Shown: positions 8,755 through 16,690 of the stretch, one piece after another | Numbering within the stretch: the first letter of the stretch is position 1 | Layout: each line of letters starts with the position of its first letter | NCBI GenBank assembly: GCA_002733135.1 | Contig: NVUJ01000007.1 | Span: 1-36,643 of the forward strand | Length of the DNA stretch: 36,643 bases | Reading direction: 5' to 3' | Source of the DNA: Cycloclasticus sp. | Lineage (GTDB): Bacteria; Pseudomonadota; Gammaproteobacteria; Methylococcales; Cycloclasticaceae | Position numbers and translations under genes: made by a program | Notes under the pieces: model-generated | Told to the model about the DNA's origin: nothing | Database searches by the model: none | Seen by the model: the letters and a program-made list of their open reading frames with translations, nothing else

Positions 8755-9362
8755 TTAACTGGCATTCGTAAGACTTTCATCAATAGTATGATAACGACAA
8801 CAATTGCTAGCCCCAGTGGCCAGTAGTCTAAAAAGTCAGCAGGAACAGTAGAAATTGCATTTCCAAACAATAAGCCAGGAAATAAATAGGCTGGTGCCCA
8901 TAAAATAGAAGCGATGATATTGATTGGGATGTATTGCTTTATTGGCATATCCAAAATACCTGCAATCAATGGAATAACAGCACGAATAGGACCTACAAAG
9001 CGGCCTATTAAAATACTAATAACGCCGTATTTCCCAAAGAAAGCGTGGCCTTTTTCCAGTACTTCAGGGTGCTTTTGAAACCAAGCAATCTGATAAATCT
9101 TTTCGTCATAATGCCTACCCAACGCATAGCTTAAACCATCACCAAGAGAGGCGCCGGCCGCTGCCCATAGCACCGTGCTTAATAGATCTAGTGAGCCGTT
9201 GCTAATAAGTACGCCAATGGCAAACATAATGGCGACACCAGGTACAACAACGCCAATAAGGGCTAAGGACTCCAACATAGCAACTAAAAAAACAATAGCG
9301 CCTGCCCAAGTGGGATATTGATTGATTAATTCAGTAATATAGTTAAGAAAATCAGCAAACAT
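8751..9362 (-). CDS. DedA/SNARE-associated family membrane protein
   Basis: Inner-membrane protein of 203 residues with about five hydrophobic segments. The DedA signature GRFVGPIRAVIPLIAGILDMP is visible in the middle, as is the re-entrant-type segment GASLGDGLSYALGRHYDEK. DedA proteins are implicated in recycling of lipid carriers such as undecaprenyl phosphate and in membrane homeostasis; the exact substrate here is unknown. It begins 10 bp after the truncated haemoglobin and is the third gene of hemL-trHb-dedA. It overlaps the convergent LON-domain gene by 4 bp. Confidence 0.93.
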   Translation of the reverse strand: MFADFLNYITELINQYPTWAGAIVFLVAMLESLALIGVVVPGVAIMFAIGVLISNGSLDLLSTVLWAAAGASLGDGLSYALGRHYDEKIYQIAWFQKHPEVLEKGHAFFGKYGVISILIGRFVGPIRAVIPLIAGILDMPIKQYIPINIIASILWAPAYLFPGLLFGNAISTVPADFLDYWPLGLAIVVVIILLMKVLRMPVN

Positions 9363-9372
9363 AATAATGAGT

Positions 9373-9786
9373 TTACTCAGTTTTATTACGCATAAAATCT
9401 GCGGTGTTGAAGAAAGCCTGCATCAATTCATCGCGCATGGGTTTTTCAATATCCATGTTGGATAATGCCACGTCCATACAGTGTAACCATTGGTCACGTT
9501 CTTTGGTGCCAACGATAAAAGGTAAGTGGCGGGCACGTAATCGTGGGTGGCCAAATTTTTCAATATACAGCGAGGGACCGCCAAGCCAGCCACTTAAGAA
9601 CATGAATAATTTATCTTCGGCTTCACTTAAATTAGGCGCGTGCATCTCGCGTATGGTTTTCACCTCGGCAATGGAGTTCATTGCCTGGTAAAAGTGCTTG
9701 GTTAATTGGCGCACACCTGCTTCGCCACCCAGCTTGTCGTATTGGGTTGATTTGTATACTTGCCCGGGCTTAACGACATCAATCAT
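9373..9786 (-). CDS. Group II truncated haemoglobin
   Basis: Small haem protein of 137 residues with the 2-over-2 globin pattern. Visible features are [13 protein letters not shown], the B-helix HFYQAM with Tyr33 (B10), the [12 protein letters not shown] segment with proximal His87 (F8), and Trp100 in QWLHCM (the G8 Trp that marks group II). Members bind O2 and NO and act in NO or peroxide handling in several bacteria. The ATG overlaps the hemL stop as ATGA, so the haem protein is translationally coupled to a tetrapyrrole-synthesis gene. A linked role is plausible but inferred. Confidence 0.93.
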   Translation of the reverse strand: MIDVVKPGQVYKSTQYDKLGGEAGVRQLTKHFYQAMNSIAEVKTIREMHAPNLSEAEDKLFMFLSGWLGGPSLYIEKFGHPRLRARHLPFIVGTKERDQWLHCMDVALSNMDIEKPMRDELMQAFFNTADFMRNKTE

Positions 9787-11063
9787 ACGAGTTTGTCGAA
9801 AGCGGTTTTTGCAGCACGAAGTGTGTCGTTGATGTCTTGCTCTGTATGCGCGGCGGAAACAAACCCAGCTTCGAATGCTGAAGGAGCAAGATAAATACCT
9901 TGCTCTAACATGAGATGGAAAAATTGTTTAAACCGCTCTTGATCGCATTGCATCACTTGTTCAAAACGACTGATGTTTTGCTCTTCGGAAAAGAATAAAC
10001 CAAACATGCCGCCCACTTGATTGGTGGTAAAGGGGATATTGGCTTCATTCGCCAATTGTTGCAAGCCATCTAATAATTGCGTGGTTCTGGCGGTAAGCTT
10101 TTCGTAAAAACCTACTACACTGACAAGCTCTAAGGTTTTTAAACCAGCAGACATGGCGATAGGGTTGCCAGATAAAGTGCCCGCTTGGTACACAGACCCT
10201 TCCGGTGCCAGTTCAGCCATGATATCTTCGAGGCCACCAAAGGCACCAACAGGCATGCCGCCGCCAATCACTTTACCAAGTGTCGTTAAATCAGGTTTTA
10301 CGCCATATAGCGCTTGCGCGCCGCCTAGTGATACGCGAAAACCGCTCATCACCTCGTCAAATATTAAGACGATGCCGTGTTGATCGCAAAGCGTTCTAAG
10401 CGTCTGTAAAAAACCGGGTTCTGGTGGAATGCAATTCATGTTGCCGGCAACGGGCTCCACAATAATGCAGGCGATGCTGTCGCCGTTTTCTTTTAATGCG
10501 TCAGTGATGGCATCGCTGTCGTTATAAGCAAGCGTTAAAGTATGGTCAGCCAATGCAGCGGGTACGCCCGGCGAACTGGGCACACCAAAGGTAAGAGCGC
10601 CTGAACCGGCTTTAACCAGTAACGAATCTGAATGCCCGTGATAGCACCCTTCAAATTTAATGATATTGTCGCGACCGGTAAAACCACGCGCTAATCGAAT
10701 CGCGCTCATGGTGGCTTCGGTGCCGGAGCTGACCATGCGAACCTTTTCAATAGAAGGCATAAGTTGACAAACTTTTTCAGCCATTGCTGTTTCGATAACG
10801 GTGGGTGCGCCAAAGCTGAGACCTTTTTTGGCGGCATTTTGAACGACTTTTACAACGTCAGGGTGGGTATGTCCCAGCACCATAGGTCCCCAAGACCCTA
10901 CATAGTCGATGTATTGTTTGTTATTAGTATCAACAATGTATGCGCCTTTGGCATGGTCAATAAAGATTGGTTCTCCACCGACGCCTTTAAAGGCACGAAC
11001 GGGGGAATTAACACCGCCAGGAATAGACTGCTGCGCTTGGTCAAAAAGTGAAAAGTTGCTCAT
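9783..11063 (-). CDS. hemL: Glutamate-1-semialdehyde 2,1-aminomutase
   Basis: PLP enzyme converting glutamate-1-semialdehyde to 5-aminolevulinate in the C5 pathway that feeds haem synthesis. The 426 residues match HemL (426 in E. coli). The PLP-binding lysine is Lys264 in [27 protein letters not shown] (about 235-243) holds the cofactor aspartate, and [10 protein letters not shown] is the family's conserved loop. It is first in an operon with a truncated haemoglobin and dedA. No strong Shine-Dalgarno precedes the ATG. A perfect 15-bp palindrome overlaps its -10-like TATAAT about 30 bp upstream. Confidence 0.97.
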   Translation of the reverse strand: MSNFSLFDQAQQSIPGGVNSPVRAFKGVGGEPIFIDHAKGAYIVDTNNKQYIDYVGSWGPMVLGHTHPDVVKVVQNAAKKGLSFGAPTVIETAMAEKVCQLMPSIEKVRMVSSGTEATMSAIRLARGFTGRDNIIKFEGCYHGHSDSLLVKAGSGALTFGVPSSPGVPAALADHTLTLAYNDSDAITDALKENGDSIACIIVEPVAGNMNCIPPEPGFLQTLRTLCDQHGIVLIFDEVMSGFRVSLGGAQALYGVKPDLTTLGKVIGGGMPVGAFGGLEDIMAELAPEGSVYQAGTLSGNPIAMSAGLKTLELVSVVGFYEKLTARTTQLLDGLQQLANEANIPFTTNQVGGMFGLFFSEEQNISRFEQVMQCDQERFKQFFHLMLEQGIYLAPSAFEAGFVSAAHTEQDINDTLRAAKTAFDKLV

Positions 11064-11089
11064 ATAAGAAATAACGGCTTAGAAGATTG

Positions 11090-11104
11090 CGCTTATTATA
11101 AGCG
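11090..11104 (-). promoter_or_regulatory. Perfect 7-1-7 palindrome over the hemL -10
   Basis: CGCTTATTATAAGCG is a perfect inverted repeat of 7 bp arms around one base. It contains TATAAT on the minus strand (11100-11095), about 32 bp before the hemL ATG. The position suggests an operator that would block or modulate the hemL-trHb-dedA promoter. The binding protein is unknown, and no good -35 was found. Confidence 0.45.
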
Positions 11105-11168
11105 GTAATGGCTGCTGGCTATTAAAATAGCTGATTAGATCTGTATTGGTGTCTTTAGGCCGAACTGT

Positions 11169-11963
11169 TTAGTGCGTAGGGATAACTATACCGCGATTAC
11201 TAAAGTCTTCAATAATGCTTAGCCCGCCCTGTATAACGACATCGGGGTTTGGGTGCTGCATCTCGTTGGCAAGGTTGGTGAGTATTTGCAGACAAGTTAA
11301 GTTTGACTTTTCAGAGAGCTTTTCCATCAACGCATGTGTCATAGAATTGATTTCTAAAAATCCTACTTTGTTATCCATATCTCTATAAACAACAAGGTAA
11401 GTAGGCTGCTTACCTGGCTTCTTTGGAATGAAATCGGGTGAAATCCTGTGTACTGGGTATTGGTAAGCGAGGGGCATAGCAGTACTAGCGACGGTCAAAA
11501 TTTCATTTAGTGGCTGCGTAATAGCAGGCTTTGTTATTTTTGAATCTTCGGCAACCGAAACAAATAATTCAGTCCATTCATAATGTGCAAGCTCTAGAAG
11601 AAAGGCAAAGTCATCTTGTGATTGTGCGTTTTCAATCCGCTCTGTTTGTAAATACTGAATAAATTCTTGTGATACTTCTGAAAAGTACGGACTATGGCAT
11701 GGGTGATGAATAAAAAAATCGCGACACATCTGTTCCCAGCGTTCATCAGTTGAGATTTTTTTTAAGACAGGGAATGCATCACCGATGATATTAGAGATGT
11801 TTGTAAATAGTAAATCGCGGTACATATTCATGCGCCGTTCATCAATATCAGTTGGCTTTGGAGAATTTTCCGGATCGCGAATATATTGCGTGAACTTGTG
11901 TTGCGTCTGGATAAAGGAGGGTGTGTTATCCTGTTGCACGTTTTTGTTCTTGCTTGGGGACAT
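11169..11963 (-). CDS. hvfC: HvfC/DUF2063 partner protein for RiPP maturation
   Basis: Partner of the MNIO enzyme HvfB. DUF2063 proteins bind the peptide precursor and hand it to the enzyme. The N-terminal half (about 17-115) is helical with the family pattern RRMNMYRDLLFTNISNIIGDAFPVLKKI. The C-terminal half is a second domain with PTYLVVYRDMDNKVGFLEINS. The chosen ATG (11963) gives 264 residues and overlaps hvfB by 38 bp. An ATG at 11999 would add 12 residues and a 74-bp overlap. Neither start has a clear ribosome site, so the exact N-terminus is open. It is the last gene of hvfABC; no DoxX gene follows. Confidence 0.88.
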   Translation of the reverse strand: MSPSKNKNVQQDNTPSFIQTQHKFTQYIRDPENSPKPTDIDERRMNMYRDLLFTNISNIIGDAFPVLKKISTDERWEQMCRDFFIHHPCHSPYFSEVSQEFIQYLQTERIENAQSQDDFAFLLELAHYEWTELFVSVAEDSKITKPAITQPLNEILTVASTAMPLAYQYPVHRISPDFIPKKPGKQPTYLVVYRDMDNKVGFLEINSMTHALMEKLSEKSNLTCLQILTNLANEMQHPNPDVVIQGGLSIIEDFSNRGIVIPTH

Positions 11964-12780
11964 GGTTTGATTGAGCTTGATGAATAATATCCACTTCATC
12001 TAGTAAATCTGCTAGTGGTGGAATGTTCAGGTCTCTTTCCAATAAGGTTGGAAAAACACCAAAATGCTCGTAGGCAGAATCGAGTAGTTGCCAGACTGGG
12101 TCAATGACGGTTGCGCCATGAGAATCGATAATAATATCTTCTGCTTCGTGGTAATGTCCGGCAATATGAGCATAGCTGATGCGTTCGCCGGGGAGTTGTT
12201 TCATAAATTCTTCAGCGTTGTATTTGTGATTAACGCTATTCACATAGATATTATTGATGTCGATTAGCAACTTGCAATCGGCCTGTTTAAGAACAGCATT
12301 AATGAAATCAATTTCGTCCATTTCTTTACCGGGTGCGGCGTAATAGGACGCGTTCTCAATGGCGATTTGTTCGCCTAATATATCCTGTACTTGCATAATT
12401 CTATCTGCCACGTAATCGACCGCTTCTTCTGTGAAGGGGATGGGCATAAGGTCATACATATGGCCACCGTCACTGCAATAAGTGAGGTGTTCAGTATAAA
12501 TTTTGATTTGGTGCTGTTTTAAAAAATCACGTATGTCACGAACAAAATCAACGTCAATTGGGTCTGGGCTACCTAAACTAAGTGATAAACCATGTGAAAC
12601 AAAAGGGAACTGTTCGGTTAATTCACGGAATTGTTTGCCGTATTGGCCGCCAAATCGTATCCAGTTTTCTGGGACGCATTCGTAAAAGTCTACGTTGGTT
12701 TCAGGGTTCTCAGATAGCGGGCCAAGAAAGGCCCGCCTTAATCCGAGACCTGCCCCAGTAACGGGAAAGGTGCTTTTCAT
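11926..12780 (-). CDS. hvfB: MNIO (DUF692) multinuclear iron oxidase HvfB
   Basis: Predicted multinuclear non-haem iron-dependent oxidative enzyme that modifies cysteines of the HvfA peptide. In the HvfABC family EGKC cysteines become oxazolone/thioamide copper ligands. The 284-residue protein has the DUF692 TIM-barrel layout with likely iron ligands in order: His63 (VSHGLSLSLGSP), His98 (YTEHLTYC), Glu142 (AIENASYY), Asp174 (LLIDINNIYV), His205/His209 (YAHIAGHYHE) and Glu248 (LLERD). It starts 15 bp after hvfA and overlaps hvfC at its end, indicating one operon. The ligand assignment is by family analogy. Confidence 0.92.
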   Translation of the reverse strand: MKSTFPVTGAGLGLRRAFLGPLSENPETNVDFYECVPENWIRFGGQYGKQFRELTEQFPFVSHGLSLSLGSPDPIDVDFVRDIRDFLKQHQIKIYTEHLTYCSDGGHMYDLMPIPFTEEAVDYVADRIMQVQDILGEQIAIENASYYAAPGKEMDEIDFINAVLKQADCKLLIDINNIYVNSVNHKYNAEEFMKQLPGERISYAHIAGHYHEAEDIIIDSHGATVIDPVWQLLDSAYEHFGVFPTLLERDLNIPPLADLLDEVDIIHQAQSNHVPKQEQKRATG

Positions 12781-12795
12781 ACTAATGTGGCGCGC

Positions 12796-13167
12796 TTACT
12801 TATTAGCTGCACATTTGCCTTCAGCGCATTTGCCTTCGGCGCATTTAGCTTCAACAGCTTTTTCAGATGCTTTAGCTGCAGCACATTTACCTTCAGCACA
12901 TTTACCTTCAGCACATTTAGCTTCTTTAGCTTTTGCAGCAGCTTTATCAGCACCACATTTGCCTTCACCACATTTTGCTTCGGCTTTCTTGTCGCCGCCG
13001 CACTTGCCTTCGCCACACTTGCCTTCTGCAAGTACCATGTAGCCTGTTTCTAGTTCAGTTGCGCCAAATGGGTTTGTGTCAGCGCTTACTGCAGGAGCAA
13101 ATGCCATAGATGTTACGAATGCTGCGCCAATGGCGGCTACTAATGGTTTTTTTGTAGAGTTTTTCAT
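12796..13167 (-). CDS. hvfA: HvfA-type RiPP metallophore precursor
   Basis: A 123-residue secreted precursor. Residues 1-29 form a Sec signal peptide ending AVSA. A leader with NPFGATELETGYMVLAE follows, the conserved pattern of HvfA peptides. The core holds ten cysteines (51, 56, 66, 71, 85, 90, 95, 109, 114, 119), all in EGKC or EAKC units separated by Ala/Lys linkers; the first four are followed by Gly, the last six by Ala. In this family the cysteines are converted by HvfB/HvfC into copper-binding groups. AAGGA precedes the ATG. hvfB follows after 15 bp. Antisense frames through the repeats are artefacts of the repeated codons. Confidence 0.92.
   Translation of the reverse strand: MKNSTKKPLVAAIGAAFVTSMAFAPAVSADTNPFGATELETGYMVLAEGKCGEGKCGGDKKAEAKCGEGKCGADKAAAKAKEAKCAEGKCAEGKCAAAKASEKAVEAKCAEGKCAEGKCAANK
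12808..12924 (-). repeat. Duplicated 45-bp block in hvfA core
   Basis: Bases 12880-12924 and 12808-12852 encode the same 15 residues (EAKCAEGKCAEGKCA) and differ at six positions, all third-codon changes that keep the residue. A 27-bp linker separates them. This is an internal tandem duplication of a three-cysteine module, with selection holding the peptide sequence. Confidence 0.9.
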
Positions 13168-13193
13168 AATATTGTCCTTTTATTTTTAAGAAA

Positions 13194-13222
13194 TTTAAAC
13201 TGTAAATCCAGTCATCTTGCAA
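13194..13222 (-). promoter_or_regulatory. Candidate promoter of hvfABC
   Basis: On the minus strand TTGCAA (13222-13217) and TTTAAA (13199-13194) are 17 bp apart, each matching four of six consensus bases, about 27 bp before the hvfA start. No clear Fur, CueR or other metal-regulator palindrome was found in 13168-13360. Confidence 0.35.
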
Positions 13223-13360
13223 TTTAGTACCGACAAGAGCTGACCGGTTAACTATATGCGATTTAATAGACCATGCAAAGTTAAAAAAACTTACAGACTT
13301 TTTTGCATGACGGTATTTACATTACATAGCTTAGGTCGCCACGCATTAACTGAGGCTGAA

Positions 13361-13996
13361 TTAGTCGACAGCCTTTTTATTGAACTCACACAAGTCTTCA
13401 ATAACACAAGAACCGCAGCGTGGTTTGCGGGCGATACAGGTATATCGCCCATGTAGAATTAACAGGTGGTGGGCATCAATTTTAAAGGCTGCTGGAACGT
13501 GCTTAACCAGCTTCTTTTCTACGTCTAAAACGTTTTTACCGGACGCTATTTTGGTTCGGTTGCTGACTCTAAAGATGTGAGTATCTACCGCCATGGTGGG
13601 TTGTCCAAAGGCAGTGTTGAGCACTACGTTGGCTGTTTTTCGACCAACACCCGGCAGGGTTTCGAGTTCCTCGCGTGTTTGGGGTACTTCGCTATTATGT
13701 AATTCCACCAGCATTTTGCAGGTTTTAATAATGTTGGCGCCTTTGGTATTAAACAGGCCGATGGTTTTAATGTATCGTTTTAAGCCTGCTTCGCCTAAGT
13801 TGTATATTGCGCTTGGGGTGTTGGCAACGGGGTATAGTTTGTCTGTCGCTTTGTTAACACCTTTATCTGTTGCTTGGGCAGATAAAATAACAGAAATCAG
13901 TAATTCAAAAGGGTTGCTGTAATTGAGTTCTGTTTCAGGGTTTGGAATAGCGGCAGCTAAGCGTTCAAAAATTTCTAAGCGTTTAGCTTTATTCAT
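13361..13996 (-). CDS. nth: Endonuclease III
   Basis: Base-excision repair DNA glycosylase/AP lyase for oxidised pyrimidines. At 211 residues it is exactly the E. coli length. The helix-hairpin-helix LPGVGRKTANVV carries catalytic Lys120, VDTHIFRV carries Asp138, and the [4Fe-4S] cluster cysteines are Cys187, 194, 197 and 203 (C-x6-C-x2-C-x5-C). All match E. coli numbering. It lies 12 bp downstream of an orphan lipoprotein gene on the same strand, so the two may share a transcript. The next gene downstream is hvfA's promoter region, with no terminator seen. Confidence 0.98.
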   Translation of the reverse strand: MNKAKRLEIFERLAAAIPNPETELNYSNPFELLISVILSAQATDKGVNKATDKLYPVANTPSAIYNLGEAGLKRYIKTIGLFNTKGANIIKTCKMLVELHNSEVPQTREELETLPGVGRKTANVVLNTAFGQPTMAVDTHIFRVSNRTKIASGKNVLDVEKKLVKHVPAAFKIDAHHLLILHGRYTCIARKPRCGSCVIEDLCEFNKKAVD

Positions 13997-14008
13997 ACAA
14001 TGAACAGC

Positions 14009-14557
14009 TTATTGCTCTATTGTCCATTCACCGTTCTTCAGGGTAGCAGAAGTCTGTTCTGTTTGCGGAATGTTAAGAGCAATAGCTTTTTTCAACTGAG
14101 CATTTGAGAAAGGCGTGTGTTGATCATAAATCCAAGTGTAATTAACGATGGCATGAGTGTTGTCAATCATTTCAATAGATACAACGTCACGAATGCGTTG
14201 AGAAACGGCAATGACGTTGGCATTGCGAAGAACTTTATCTCCCCAAGGCTTGGCAAGCAATAGCTTGCTTCCCTCTGGCGTGAACTTTAAATACACGCCA
14301 GAGCGACCAGATTTTTTACAGCTTACAACGCCTTCATCTATCCATGCTTGTTTATCTGCACAGTTCCATCCAGTAGGGTTTTGTCCACGTCCATTTGGGT
14401 TATTTGTAACGATACTAATTGAATATCCAGGCAATGACTGCGTTGCAATAAGTAGTTTTAGTGCAAGCTTATTATCAAGTACGGGTGGCTTATGACAAGC
14501 AAGGAGAATTAGACTGCTAGCGAAAATAAACAGTATTTTAGCGAGATGGTTTGGCAT
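14009..14557 (-). CDS. Putative lipoprotein of unknown function
   Basis: Not recognised. The 182-residue product from the ATG at 14557 has a basic start, a hydrophobic stretch and a lipobox LLAC, so lipidation and export are likely. The mature part has a small cysteine pair (GWNCADKQ and VVSCKKSG) and no recognisable domain. An upstream in-frame ATG (14575) would add six residues, but GGAA before the second ATG favours 14557. It sits just upstream of nth, divergent from the nucleotidase gene. The pairing with nth gives no functional clue. Confidence 0.75.
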   Translation of the reverse strand: MPNHLAKILFIFASSLILLACHKPPVLDNKLALKLLIATQSLPGYSISIVTNNPNGRGQNPTGWNCADKQAWIDEGVVSCKKSGRSGVYLKFTPEGSKLLLAKPWGDKVLRNANVIAVSQRIRDVVSIEMIDNTHAIVNYTWIYDQHTPFSNAQLKKAIALNIPQTEQTSATLKNGEWTIEQ

Positions 14558-14617
14558 AATAAGTTCCGTTAGCATTTAAGTCGGGTATGTATTGTAGTCG
14601 AGTCATTAGGGTAGTAG

Positions 14618-15271
14618 ATGATTAATTGGTCAAAAATAGAAACAGTATTATTAGACATGGACGGTACGTTATTGGACCTTAGGTTTGATAACTATTTTTG
14701 GCAAACCGTCGTACCAAAATTTTTTGCGTCTAAGAAAAACATAACGTTTGATGAAGCAGTTGATCATTTGGCGCCAATTTTTAAATCACAAGAAGGTTTG
14801 TTGAATTGGTATTGCTTAGATTATTGGAGCGAAGAATTAGAGATAGATATTGCTCAATTAAAAGTTGAAACCCAGGATCATATTAAAGAACTTCCGCATA
14901 CGAGGGCTTTCTTAAAAGCACTTCAGTTAACGGGTAAACGTTGTGTTCTTGTAACGAATGCTCATGCCGATAGCTTGAGTATTAAAATGCAAAAAACGGG
15001 GCTGGTAGAGTTTTTTGGTGCGATAGTGTCAGCGCATGATTTTGGTTACCCGAAAGAGCAGCAGAGTTTTTGGCGGGCATTTCATAAGCTCGAGCAATTT
15101 GATAAATCTACAACTGTTTTGGTGGACGATAGCTTGAGTGTTTTAAAAGCTGCCGACACTTTCGGCATTCAATATTTAATTGCTATTACTCAGCCAGATA
15201 GTACAAAGCCACTACGTATTGTGCATGATTATTTGGCGATAGAAAATCTGAGTAAAATACAGCCAATTTAG
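14618..15271 (+). CDS. yrfG: HAD-family GMP/IMP nucleotidase (YrfG-like)
   Basis: Cytoplasmic phosphatase of the haloacid-dehalogenase family, expected to dephosphorylate purine monophosphates. The 217 residues start with the same pattern as E. coli YrfG: LLDMDGTLLDLRFDNYFW, with nucleophile Asp13 and acid Asp15. VLVTNAHADSL is the motif II Thr segment, the KTGLVEFF region precedes the motif III lysine (YPKEQQSFW), and VLVDDSLSVL is motif IV. It is a single gene between a divergent lipoprotein and the convergent rhlB, with 20 bp to the rhlB stop and no obvious terminator. Confidence 0.9.
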   Translation: MINWSKIETVLLDMDGTLLDLRFDNYFWQTVVPKFFASKKNITFDEAVDHLAPIFKSQEGLLNWYCLDYWSEELEIDIAQLKVETQDHIKELPHTRAFLKALQLTGKRCVLVTNAHADSLSIKMQKTGLVEFFGAIVSAHDFGYPKEQQSFWRAFHKLEQFDKSTTVLVDDSLSVLKAADTFGIQYLIAITQPDSTKPLRIVHDYLAIENLSKIQPI

Positions 15272-15291
15272 GAACAACAGTGTATTGCTAG

Positions 15292-16551
15292 TTAATATCT
15301 ATGTGGGCGTGACTTGTTATTATTTGGTTTGGAAGAACGCTTGTTTGGAGCTGGCTTGTATTGTTTTTTCGTCGCGGGTTTTAACGTTGGTAATGAAGAG
15401 CCATCTATACTTTTGAATGGAATTTTATGGGAAATATAGGCCTCAATATCAGGCAATGAATAGGCAAATGTTTCACAAGCAAAACTAATGGCTATGCCAC
15501 TGGCGCCAGATCGAGCGGTTCTACCAATTCTATGCACATAATCTTCAGCATCTTGCGGTAAATCAAAATTAAACACATGACTAACAGCGGGGATATGTAA
15601 ACCACGGGCGGCCACATCAGTGGCAATTAATAGAGGAAGCTTTCCCTCTTGAAATTGTTTTAATATTTTTTGACGCTTGTTTTGTGGCACGTCACCCGAT
15701 AGTACGGCGTTCTCAAAATCATTACCTTCTAGGTAACGGTTTAAGCGATCTGCATTGCGCTTTGTATTGATAAAGATGATGCCTCTTTCTGGTTTTTCGT
15801 CATTTAAGATTTTAACTAGTAGCGGTATTTTTTCATCGTCAGCGGGGTAATAAACCGACTCTTCAACGCGCTTCGCGGTAATTTGCTCAGGCTCTATGCG
15901 CACCATTTCAGGCTCGTTCATATGTTCATACGCGAGCTCAGTTACCTTAAAAGAAAGAGTCGCTGAAAATAGCATGTTTAAACGTTTATCTGGCTCGGGT
16001 AAGCGACGTAACAAAAAACGAATGTCATTGATGAACCCAAGGTCAAACATTCTATCCGCTTCATCAAGAACAAGGACTTCAGCTGTTCTTAGGTTAAACA
16101 CTTTTTGTTTAAAGAAATCGATGGTACGACCGGGGGTACCAATCAAAATATCCACACCATCTTCTATTGTTTTGCGTTGCTTTTCGTAGTCGGTTCCGCC
16201 ATAAGCTAAGCCCACACGAATGTCGGTATGTTTGCCAATAATCATGGCGTCGTTATAAATCTGGATGGCTAGTTCGCGCGTTGGCGCAAGCATTATGGCT
16301 CTAACACCTTTTGGGTTATCAGCAGCTGGTTTGGTTAATAGGGTGTGATACGTTGCTAGTAAGAAGGCGATTGTTTTACCTGTCCCCGTTTGTGCCTGAC
16401 CAGCTACATCTGTACCCGATAGGCTGATGGGCAGCGTTTGTTCTTGGATGGGGGTGCAATTAATGAAACCAGCTTCATTTAGCCCATCTATAAGAAGTTC
16501 TGATAAGCCTAAAGAGGAAAATAGTGTATCTGTTAGGTGCGTTGAAGACAT
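15292..16551 (-). CDS. rhlB: DEAD-box RNA helicase RhlB
   Basis: ATP-dependent RNA helicase that works with RNase E in the degradosome in gammaproteobacteria. The 419 residues contain the Q motif (CTPIQEQTLP), AQTGTGKT at 53-60, PTREL at 90-94, DEAD at 163-166, SAT at 196-198 and HRIGRTARSG in the second RecA domain. A basic tail (SSKPNNNKSRPH) probably binds RNA. The gene is divergent from trxA, which precedes rho; rhlB-trxA-rho is a conserved order in Gammaproteobacteria and supports RhlB over other DEAD-box paralogues. Confidence 0.93.
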   Translation of the reverse strand: MSSTHLTDTLFSSLGLSELLIDGLNEAGFINCTPIQEQTLPISLSGTDVAGQAQTGTGKTIAFLLATYHTLLTKPAADNPKGVRAIMLAPTRELAIQIYNDAMIIGKHTDIRVGLAYGGTDYEKQRKTIEDGVDILIGTPGRTIDFFKQKVFNLRTAEVLVLDEADRMFDLGFINDIRFLLRRLPEPDKRLNMLFSATLSFKVTELAYEHMNEPEMVRIEPEQITAKRVEESVYYPADDEKIPLLVKILNDEKPERGIIFINTKRNADRLNRYLEGNDFENAVLSGDVPQNKRQKILKQFQEGKLPLLIATDVAARGLHIPAVSHVFNFDLPQDAEDYVHRIGRTARSGASGIAISFACETFAYSLPDIEAYISHKIPFKSIDGSSLPTLKPATKKQYKPAPNKRSSKPNNNKSRPHRY

Positions 16552-16678
16552 CGGGAATAATTTTTAGTTAAGTGTGTATTGATAAAACAAAATGGATTTT
16601 AGCTAGCATGTATTCATGTTAAGCTACGTTTAAGATATCGTACTCTATATTAGAGTGCGGAGGCATAGTTAATTGAAC

Positions 16679-16682
16679 GGAG
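16679..16682 (+). promoter_or_regulatory. Ribosome binding site selecting the GTG start of trxA
   Basis: GGAG lies 8 bp before GTG at 16691 and 3 bp inside the longer TTG-started frame. It therefore supports GTG as the trxA start. Confidence 0.7.
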
Positions 16683-16690
16683 AAAAGATA

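Noticed and set aside
11110-11135. GGCTATTAAAATAGCT hairpin after hvfC as terminator
   Set aside because: The stem is short and AT-rich with no T-run on the minus strand, so it is not listed as a terminator.
12808-13027. Short spaced repeats that might be a CRISPR array
   Set aside because: Repeats are protein-coding Cys/Lys/Glu codons with no unique spacers of constant length.
12695-13053. Plus-strand open frames with AHLPSAHLPS- or FSTFTFSTF-like repeats across hvfA
   Set aside because: They are antisense readings of the EGKC-coding repeats. They have no ribosome site and no family pattern, while the minus frame has a signal peptide and an operon partner.
13256-13456. Small plus-strand frame between hvfA and nth
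   Set aside because: It overlaps the nth 3' end, has no ribosome site and no recognisable sequence.
16673-16690. TTG start of trxA six residues upstream
   Set aside because: The GGAG site falls inside this extension and GTG at 16691 matches thioredoxin length.
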